NCBI GenBank assembly: GCA_026122225.1
Contig: JANEZZ010002243.1
Location: 804,001-868,000, forward strand
Source of the DNA: Heloderma charlesbogerti
Lineage: Eukaryota > Chordata > Lepidosauria > Squamata > Helodermatidae
Reading direction: 5' to 3'
Length of the DNA stretch: 64,000 bases
Part shown: piece after piece, positions 56,119 through 64,000 of the stretch
Position numbering within the stretch: the stretch's first letter is position 1
Layout of the letters: every line of letters starts with the position of its first letter
Program-made: the position numbers and the translations under genes
The notes under the pieces: model-generated
The model's database searches: none
Told to the model about the DNA's origin: nothing
What the model saw: only the letters and a program-made list of their open reading frames with translations

Positions 56119-56500
56119 TTCTAAACTTTTATCTTTGCTGTTTTAAATCTGTATTTTAAACTCCTGTACTGCTGCTAGGTTTTATTGTGGTTGTATTGTT
56201 ATATTGTGGTTTTAATGTTCTATATATTTTAAATTGTTTTATTGTGTGTTGTTTGGTTTTAATTTTTGTGAACCGCCCAGAGAGCTTCGGCTATTGGGCG
56301 GTATAGAAATGAAATAAATAAATAAATAAATAAATAAACTGAGCAAAAAATCCACAGTGATTGCTCTATTATGCATATACATGGGATTGTTTTGATTAAC
56401 CATCTTCCTAAGGATGAATTGGAGATTATGGAGTATGTGTGGTTACTGCTGAAAGCAACAATCTTGAGCTCAACCCTCCTCTGTCCTGGAACATCTAATG

Positions 56501-56634
56501 TGGGGGTATGCAACCTGGTACCCTCCAGATGTTTGGGACTACAACTCCCACAATCCCTTGCCATTGGCCATGCTGGCTTGGACTGATGAGAGTTGCAGTC
56601 AAAACATCTGGAGGACACCAGATGCGTATCCCTA
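56501..56634. mobile_element. Short foldback MITE
   Basis: Left arm GGTACCCTCCAGATGTTTGG and right arm CAAAACATCTGGAGGACACC pair, with GACTACAACTCCCA / AGAGTTGCAGTC inside. Ends GGGGGTATGC and GCGTATCCCT. No clear target duplication. Confidence 0.65.
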
Positions 56635-56849
56635 TAACAAAAATGCGAGTCATGGCATCTCCGTGTACTGAGTGCTCTGCATCCTACTCAACTCCATTAG
56701 CTGTGGGGAAACTTGCAATGTAATTATACTTTGGCATATATTTTGGCAGCACGTTTCAGGAGTGATGCATTTGGACAGCAGCCACATATGCTCCATGATA
56801 TCTCCTTTCTGGCCAAATGAGACCACTCCCCACCCCAAGTCATTCATTC

Positions 56850-56850
<1 letters not shown>

Positions 56851-56890
<40 letters not shown>
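56851..56890. repeat. (AT)n microsatellite
   Basis: About 40 bp of AT dinucleotides followed by a short AC run (56903-56915). Confidence 0.95.
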
Positions 56891-56894
<4 letters not shown>

Positions 56895-57212
56895 TGAATA
56901 TACACACACACACACGTTTGTTTGTTAAAATCTGTGATTATGGCAATTTCTTATTAGGAGCTGATATTCTAGATCCGAGCTGCCCATTGCTTTTGATAAA
57001 AAATGTAATTAACATGATCTATTTTTATTTCCCAACTTGTATAATTACATTTCCAATGTGAACATCTTCCCAGGATCCCATTTGACACATTTACTCACTT
57101 AATTTAAATGTTGTTGGCCTTGCCGTTGTAGCTCTTTACTAGCAAGCTTACGTTAAATAAGTACAAAGTGAAAATGAACTCAAATAACTCACATTTGTTC
57201 TGGTATCTAGTT

Positions 57213-57524
57213 TAGGGATGCTGGAGAAATTCAAGAGAGATTAAAATGAACTTGGATTTCTAAGAATCCGACCTGGGGACTCCACTGCAGAGTGACCCCC
57301 TCAGGCCCTGCAGAGTCCATGGACTTCCAGATGATTTTTTTTACTTTCCCTAAATTTACGCATATACTGTAAATCCATAGAAAAATATGTAAGTTTCTGC
57401 TGAGGAAACATAGAATGGAATAGGGGACAATACACTAAATGTTACATACTGGGGTAAATTATGTAAATACTTACATAAATACTTAAGTAAATATTAACGT
57501 AATTATTTCCGTATTTTTCCACAT

Positions 57525-57568
<44 letters not shown>

Positions 57569-57658
57569 ATCCATCCGTGGGTGGGCGATGGAACAAAAGG
57601 CACCTGACAATCCACGAAACACAGACGGAGCAGATTTTACACAGTCTGTACATCCCTA
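57213..57658 (+). mobile_element. Family B TAGGGATG-ended hAT-like element (uninterrupted)
   Basis: 446 bp, TAGGGATGCTGGAGAAATTC to CAGTCTGTACATCCCTA. Same body as 49452-51433 without insertions, showing the empty site ACACTAAATGTTAC at about 57431 where NP-26 landed in the other copy. An (AT)n run has expanded at 57524-57564. Flanks share TCTAGT but offset. Confidence 0.82.
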
Positions 57659-58097
57659 CCTCTAGTGCAACACCAGTAAAGTTTGCTGGCACAATGGATT
57701 TTCCAGGGAAAACTGCTGTGCCAGGAGGCACTATTGCAATTGTGCTAGAGGTCCTTTACGCTAGTGCAATGTAGTGGAAACTGCCCTTCGGGTGGGTGAG
57801 TGATAGTCAAGACAGCAGAAAAAAAGCCCTAGCTGGGGAGGAGTAGGCTGATACAGTGCATCTTAGCTATACCCCCAGGCAAGGGTTGGGATAGGGCATG
57901 TGTGTGCACACCGCCTCCCCACATGTTTGGCCTGTATCAGGGCCAGCCACAGTGCTGTCCCAACCTGGATCAGGCGGGAGCATGCTTACCAAATAATTGA
58001 CCATTTCTGGACTTTTAATGGCATTGTAGCATATGCTTGTTGTATTAAAGTATGTGCTTGCATTGTTAAATGTAACCCAGGTAAGTTAGGGTTAAAA

Positions 58098-58518
58098 GAA
58101 CATTTGTGAGTGAGTGAGTGAAAGGTGGGAGGGGCTTGTGTGTGGGAGGGGATTCTGAGGTTATAAAAGGAGATTGCTGACAGTTAGTTAGTAAGGTAGG
58201 GCCTTAGGGATTGAGGAAGCTACATCTAGTGAGTGGGGTTTTGGAACCACGATTTAGAAGGGGTAGAGTAGGAAGGTTAGGAGTAAGTATAGATTTATTA
58301 ATAATAGTATATATAACTCTTTTTGTGTTTAATACATTTTATTTGTTTGTTTTTAATGCAAAATCCCATTTGTTTGGTTGGCTCAATGCACTAGAAAATC
58401 TACTTCTGTCTCTGTGTTACTTCTCCTGTTTTGGGTAGAGAGAACCAATCAGGAATATTGGGTGTCTCTTTAACCCAGGGGGAATAGAAGACCAGAAGCC
58501 CTGTGCATCAGTGAGGAC
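58098..58518 (+). other. Segment S with promoter-like sequence
   Basis: Three copies in the window (48999-49424 reversed, 58098-58518, 59687-60113). It contains GGTTATAAAAGGAG (about 58160), a good TATA box, and AT-rich sequence with TTTAATACATTTTATTTG 150-180 bp downstream. It could be an LTR-like or promoter-bearing repeat; no TG...CA ends are certain. Confidence 0.45.
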
Positions 58519-58788
58519 TTGGGATGCTAGAGAAATCTGCCACAGACTCAAATGAGGCCAGATTCTGAAGAATCCAACTTCCAGAGTCCGCAGTAGACCA
58601 GCCACACTCACTTCCACATCTGAAAACGTTCCCACGGGGCAACTCTCCAGCTTTCGAAAACGTGATAATGCTAATGGCAGCTACCATTAGCTTATCATAG
58701 GAAAATTACAGCTGTAAATGGCATATTGCATGCCATTTGCAGCCATAAAGCACTTACTTTTACATAAATACAGCTGTAAACAGTGGCA

Positions 58789-59432
58789 GTTCGGCGGCGG
58801 TGGCAGCTGTGGCGGCAGTTCGGCGGCGGTTCAGCGGCGGCTGCGGCGGTCGGGCTTCCGTCCGGCTACCGCCACTGCCATTTCCAGTAAAATAAAAACA
58901 CAAACGTAATAGGCTATGTAAAGATTTACATAGACTATCACAGCTAAGTTAAAAAAAAACAAACCGTGATAGGCTACGTAAATGTTTACGTAGCCTATCA
59001 CGGCTGACTTAAAAAAAAAAAACAACAATGCGCGTACGCAAATGGCGGTGGCCACGGCCATTTGAGTTCCTTATTTTGGCACGTCTTAGTCTACATCAAG
59101 ATTTACGTAGACTAAGACAGCGAAAAGAAGGGGAACGTAAATAGCGTAGCTGACGCTATTTACGTAGCTGACTGCAGGGACGCAAATGGCGGCAGCTACG
59201 GCCGCTGCCATTTGCGTCCCTGCTAGCCAGCGGCCGGATGTCTGGCTGCTGGCGGAGCCAGCCGGCGGCTTCACAGAATCCATGCGGAGCACAGCCTGCC
59301 AGCCAGGATTCCGGGGGGGGAAGAAGAATGGAGCACCTCCCCCCCATCCAGGATTTCGGGGGGAGGGACAGATCACCTCCCCCCCACCATCAACATAATC
59401 CGCAAAAGGTAAGTACCTTTCGTACATCCCTA
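58789..59432 (+). mobile_element. NP-27: inverted copy of truncated NP-24
   Basis: Ends at 59432 with GTACCTTTCGTACATCCCTA and lacks the other terminus, at the same breakpoint as NP-24. Derived by duplication, not transposition. Confidence 0.88.
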
Positions 59433-60113
59433 AATTTAGAGTATTGTCCCCCATTCCATTCAACCTTTTTCTCAACAGAAATGTGTGTATTTTCCTACAA
59501 ATAAATATGCATACATTTGGGCAAAGTAAAAAATAAATAAATCTGAAAGTCCACAGATGCCTCATGGCCTGAGGGGGTCACTCCACAGTGGATTCTCTAG
59601 GTTGGATTCTTAGAAATCTGAGCTCACTTTAGTCCACCTCAAATTTCTCCAGCATCCCTACTGAGAGCAAAGCATGCTGGACCATGTTAAAAGAACATTT
59701 GTGAGTGAGTGAGTGAAAGGTGGGAGGGGCTTGTGTGTGGGAGGGGATTCTGAGGTTATAAAAGGAGATTGCTGACAGTTAGTTAGTAAGGTAGGGCCTT
59801 AGGGATTGAGGAAGCTACATCTAGTGAGTGGGGTTTTGGAACCACGATTTAGAAGGGGTAGAGTAGGAAGGTTAGGAGTAAGTATAGATTTATTAATAAT
59901 AGTATATATAACTCTTTTTGTGTTTAATACATTTTATTTGTTTGTTTTTAATGCAAAATCCCATTTGTTTGGTTGGCTCAATGCACTAGAAAATCTACTT
60001 CTGTCTCTGTGTTACTTCTCCTGTTTTGGGTAGAGAGAACCAATCAGGAATATTGGGTGTCTCTTTAACCCAGGGGGAATAGAAGACCAGAAGCCCTGTG
60101 CATCAGTGAGGAC

Positions 60114-60624
60114 TTGGGATGCTAGAGAAATCTGCCACAGACTCAAATGAGGCCAGATTCTGAAGAATCCAACTTCCAGAGTCCGCAGTAGACCAGCCAC
60201 ACTCACTTCCACATCTGAAAACGTTCCCACGGGGCAACTCTCCAGCTTTCGAAAACGTGATAATGCTAATGGCAGCTACCATTAGCTTATCATAGGAAAA
60301 TTACAGCTGTAAATGGCATATTGCATGCCATTTGCAGCCATAAAGCACTTAATTTTACATAAATACAGCTGTAAACAGCTGCAATTTATGTAAAAGTAAG
60401 TGCTTTACGGCCTCAAATGGCATAAAATAAGTCATTTATGGCTGTAATTTTCCCGCGTTAGGCTAATGGCGGCTGCTATAGCATCCTTAAGAAAGGTGAA
60501 GAGCCACTCCGCCAACTCCGGCAGATCCGGCAGGGCTCCGGAGGAATCCTCAGGGCCCCAAGTAGCCCGAATTGCCCCGCGGCAGACCCCCCCAACCAGA
60601 TTTCAGGGAATTCACCCATTCCTA
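60114..60624 (+). mobile_element. Family F TAGGGATG-like hAT element (intact reference)
   Basis: 511 bp, TTGGGATGCTAGAGAAATC to GAATTCACCCATTCCTA, flanks GTGAGGAC and GAGAGGAC (7 of 8). Hairpin-forming: GCTAATGGCAGC / GCTACCATTAGC and AAATGGCATATTGCATGCCATTT in the left half. A second mirrored set follows to 60475. A relative of NP with different stems. Confidence 0.82.
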
Positions 60625-61476
60625 GAGAGGACAACTGACCAAAGTAGAGGTAGATGTCCTGAGGGCGGTTTGAGTTTCAACAGGTGGAAGCTGAAGAAGG
60701 TATAACTAGGGGCAGGAATGTCACAGGCATCATTTTCAACCCCCTTATCTTTCCCCCCTTTTTATATTTACAACTAGTAATAAGATGGGGGGGGGAGATG
60801 AACAACAAAGGTATTATGTTTAATAGAATATGAAAACTGCATAATCATTTAAGACAGAAAAATAATTGGATCCCTTTCAAAATAATGCATTAGCAATACC
60901 TTGAATTTAAGGCTTCAAACCCCCTATCCCCCCTTTTTTTTTTCTTTTGAACAAAACTGCTCAGATGGGGCAGGAACCAGATCCATTAAAACCAATGGCA
61001 GATATTATATTGATTTCAATGGAATGTGGACTTCACCCATAAAAAATGAAATTAGCTATGCCTCTGACTTAGTCAAATTACCATCTGTACTACCAATAAA
61101 AACTGCTGGCTGTGAAGGCAAAAAGCCATTGCTACATAATGTCTACCAATGCACTAGAGAAGTAAACACCGCAAAGCATGAATTGTTTCTGCATATAGGG
61201 TACTGATTTCAATTAAGAAAAAGGTAGCATAAGAATGATTTAAGGCATTCTAAAGTATGTATAAAGATGAAGTAAGCTTGCCTTATGTTCTGGCACTGGA
61301 TAGAGTTATTGCATACAATTCAAAATGAAATTACCAGCTATAATTTCAGTAATAATAGAATATAATTAGGAAATTAAAAACAACAATGTTAGACTCTCTG
61401 GAGAGGAACAGATAGATGATTCATAGTTCTCCCCAAATTTTATTAAAAATGAAGAAAGAAGAAAACCTTTCCACAT
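60625..61476. other. Stretch without recognisable features
   Basis: AT-rich DNA; G-run at 60787-60795. No family recognised. Confidence 0.4.
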
Positions 61477-62489
61477 CAAGGGTGCACAACCTTGTGGGCC
61501 CAAAGGGCTATATCAGGTGGCACCAAGGGGCTACAGGACCACACATATGTTTGTGTTCACACATGTGTATGCTCAGACATGTGCTTGCACATGCAAGCAA
61601 ATACACAAACACCCATACATGCACAAACACATGTGCACACCCAATGGTTTCTCTTACTAGTGCTAGTAAAGGCAGCCCTTCTTTATCTCAGATCTCTCAG
61701 CAAACATTGGAGATAATGGTTTCCCTTACAAGTAGTGCTATGCCGAATCCTGCCCCCTATTTTCAGGAACTTTTTCTCTCCCTGCAAAAAAGGCATTGTT
61801 TTTTCTTCCTCTTTTGCAGGGAGGAGGAGAATTTCAGAGAATTTTCCCCTTTTGGAGGGGGACACAGTTTCCACATGCCTTTTTTAAATGTAGGCAATTC
61901 TTGAGGGGCCTTCTTTCTATTTTTTCATTATTATTTTTTTAAGAAAACACCCCCTACACTTACAGGAGCCCAGGACTCTTCTCCAGCTGGGAGTTATTCC
62001 TGAATGCCTATTGGAGAGGGCGAGGTCATGTGGTTTCCTGGGAGTTCAGAAAGAACTGCCAGGCTGGAGAAGAGGCCTGGGCTCCTGCAAGTGCTGGGGG
62101 TGGTATTTTTAAAAAATAAATAAAATAAAACATAGAAAGAAGACCCCTTAAAAATTGCCTATACTTAAAAGGTATGTGGAAACTCTGTTCCCTTCCCCAA
62201 GGAGAAAATTCTCCAAAATTCTCACTTCTCCCAGCCTCCTTCACCTCAGTTTTCAGTCCCTCCCCCATGCCAAAAATGGAAGAATCATTTTTTTTCAGCA
62301 GAGCACTACTTACAAGCATTTGTGCTAGTACGAAAGAGATTCCTTTGCTAGTACTAGCAACTGAAAACCCAGACAGTGCCACCACATTGGGGGGGGGGTT
62401 AGTAGTAGATGTCTGTGTGGGGGGGCATCAGAAATTGGTCTGGCAGGCCATCAGAAATTGCTTGGCAGGCTACACTTTTTGCACCCCTC
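61477..62489. mobile_element. Large foldback element (about 1.0 kb)
   Basis: Ends CAAGGGTGCACAACCTTG and CTTTTTGCACCCCTCA are imperfect inverses. Inner arms match over long distance around a centre near 62015: CAGGAGCCCAGGACTCTTCTC (61963-61983, one base more than its core) pairs with 62064-62085, and GGACACAGTTTCCACATGCC pairs with the region near 62170. Ends with GGGTGC and CACCCC would suit a hAT-type MITE; flanking octamers do not clearly match. Confidence 0.6.
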
Positions 62490-64000
62490 ATTTACACACT
62501 TCATTCTTGGAAATGCTGCTGGTGATAGGAAAAAGTAGAAGGAGGAAGGACCAAAAAGGCATACATGCCAAAGGTGACAACTGAAAAGAAAGGACAGATA
62601 CACACCACTGTGTAAATTGTAATTATTACTATGGTCTGAAAGAAAAACAAATGGAAGCCAAAGTACATTACAATTTATATAACCAGAATGTAGGAAATGC
62701 TGAAAGACGTTTTGGTGCCGAGGGAGAAAAACACTGAACAGGATCAATAAGGGACTTTTATAAGGCATAAAAAGCCAGATTATTTCATGTTGGTGTGTGA
62801 CCAAGTTTTAGCATATATCTATAGCTATATGTTGATGCATTGGGAATATATTTGCAAGCAGAATTAGGGAGCTGGAAGCGTAACAATGTAATATCCTATA
62901 TATATTTGCTTGGTAACAGGCCCCATTGAACACAATGGGGCTTACCTGACTAGCCAGTGTAAGATAAATTGTTTAGATTTACAGTGCAGTTCTATTAGTC
63001 TGTAAATTCATCTCCCCCTTGGGGGGGGGGTTATCAGGTATGTGTACCTTTCCAGCCTTAATTAGTATAAGATGTGTTATTTTATCATGTGTATATTATA
63101 TAAGTATTTCTGGAATTGGAGTGATTTCAATTATGTTTGTTTGTTTCAGACTAGCATAGTATTTATGGACAGCATTTATTGGGATGAAGAGTAATAAGTA
63201 TTTATTGATGTCCATGTATAATTAGTGGTAGATGATGTATTAACAGGTGGGTTAAGTAATCTACATATTAATAATGTCAGTAGTATGTATTATTAAGCAC
63301 CTTATTATGCACTTTATTTCATTGTTAAATATATATTATTTTATTGTAATCTTGAAAATCAATTCAAATGAAAAAAAAAAGGTCGGTATGTGAAAGAGGT
63401 GGAAAACTATAGTGTATTATAGCAGGGGGACAGTTACAAAATCGTGTTCTGACTGGTTCCCATGAACATTTCTTCTTCTCTTCATTGCAATGTGCTGGCC
63501 ATTATCTAGAGCTTACATCAATTGCCTGCCAGAACCTTGGGTGGAGAGCAATGGCTGTGCATGTGCTCCTCCACAGATGTTCAACTATGCTTATGCTGGG
63601 AGTAAGTGTGGCCTTTAAAAAAGAAAGCTGACAGAAGAAATTGGCAGAAGAAAAATGGAACATCCTTAAAGAAACTGCCTTCATATGGTCCCCCCCCCAT
63701 CAAACTGCCTTCATATGGTCCCCCCCCCCCGCTATGGCTCTGAGCACTGCAATCTGTCACCCATCATTGTGTGTGTGGTACTCAGTGGCATATGCCATTG
63801 ATTAGACATATGACGTACGAGCCATTGTTTCCAAACAGTTTGAAAATGTATTCTGAAGCATGTATAACTGCAAGGTCAGCCCAACCATTAGGCAGAATGA
63901 GGCAACTGCCCCTGGTCTTCCCTCTGGCTGTCCCTCCTGAGTCCTCCACCACCATTCACATCTGTTGGAGGACAGAATTGCATAGTGAACATAGCCTGCC
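62490..64000. other. Stretch without recognisable features; small duplication at 63671-63731
   Basis: No gene or known repeat. AACTGCCTTCATATGGTC followed by a C-run occurs twice in tandem, 30 bp apart (63672 and 63702). Confidence 0.45.

Larger units (their letters stand above)
52575..56338 (+). mobile_element. L2 LINE, nearly full length
   Basis: L2-clade non-LTR retrotransposon. A 5' UTR with two 109-bp tandem monomers (about 52612-52830) is followed by an ORF2 region from about 53098, split by a stop and frameshifts. The 3' end has the stem AACCGCCCAGAGAGCTTCGG / GGGCGG and an (AAAT)n tail (56310-56338). It has no NP insertion and looks relatively young. Confidence 0.92.
58098..59686 (-). 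repeat. Chimeric 1.6-kb unit U (inverted copy)
   Basis: Reverse complement of 47827-49424: segment S (58098-58518), family F part (58519-58788), truncated NP-27 (58789-59432) and family B left part (59433-59660). It shares both internal junctions with the direct copy. Confidence 0.9.

Noticed and set aside
47827..60395. Treating NP-24 and NP-27 as independent transpositions
   Set aside because: They share the TCTAAATT flank and the same truncation point with NP-25-derived sequence, so they were copied by duplication.
47827..60395. Assembly error as the sole explanation of the inverted unit U
   Set aside because: Not excluded, but the copies differ at scattered bases (for example ACGG versus ATGG at one junction) and have different, plausible outer flanks, which argues for real duplicates; long reads would settle it.
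61416..61904. 162-codon frame as a candidate gene
   Set aside because: It runs through the left arm of the foldback element and an AC/CA-rich stretch and shows no protein family features.

Overview
This is vertebrate nuclear DNA, most likely from a squamate reptile (lizard or snake). The basis is a mix of repeats: BovB (RTE) LINEs, young CR1 and L2 LINEs, a Penelope-like element, tRNA-derived SINEs and (AAAT)n tails. BovB together with lively CR1, L2 and Penelope points to Squamata. I found no host protein-coding gene, rRNA gene or functional tRNA gene. Nearly every long reading frame is a LINE fragment or a shadow of GC-rich repeats.

The most striking component is a family of non-autonomous DNA transposons, called NP (nested-palindrome) elements here. 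I count about 27 complete or broken copies between 2022 and 59432. Each begins with TAGGGATG (or a variant) and ends with its complement. Thirteen copies are flanked by 8-bp duplications that match at 7 or 8 of 8 positions, one more is offset by a single base, and one is weaker. That fits the hAT superfamily. The interior is one long palindrome (arms about 230 bp) whose arms are themselves chains of hairpins: GATAGGCTACGT-type, GTAGTCTACGT-type and AAATGGCGGC-type. Near both ends lies a splice-donor-like AGGTAAGT pointing outward. No transposase is encoded in the window. I could not search databases, so novelty is unproven.

Layout. 1-1582: 3' end of a CR1 LINE. 2022-4754: NP-1, and NP-3 inside NP-2. 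4874-8590: minus-strand BovB split by NP-4. 9724-13209: NP-5, a SINE, a family B element, NP-6 and NP-7. 13210-15230: plus-strand BovB. 15687-19180: NP-8 and a Penelope element broken by a CR1/L3 fragment and a Harbinger-like MITE. 20413-24227: NP-9 to NP-13, two of them inside one tRNA-SINE. 25265-32141: a nearly full-length CR1 hit by NP-14, NP-15 and NP-16 (with NP-17 inside NP-16). 33360-35009: a family D element holding a solo LTR. 36656-43182: a MITE, a CR1/L3 fragment, NP-18, a family D element, NP-19 and NP-20. 43500-47450: a degenerate ~240-bp repeat field with NP-21 to NP-23 and an L2. 47827-51441 and 58098-60624: inverted copies of a chimeric ~1.6-kb unit, flanking a nearly complete L2 (52575-56338). 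60625-64000: quiet DNA with one ~1-kb foldback element.

Nothing here acts as a pathway. The interest lies in mobile-element stratigraphy: duplicated target sites give the order of many insertions. The repeated loss or interruption of NP palindrome centres, plus a pair of shared breakpoints in inverted orientation, suggest that the palindromes drive local rearrangement.
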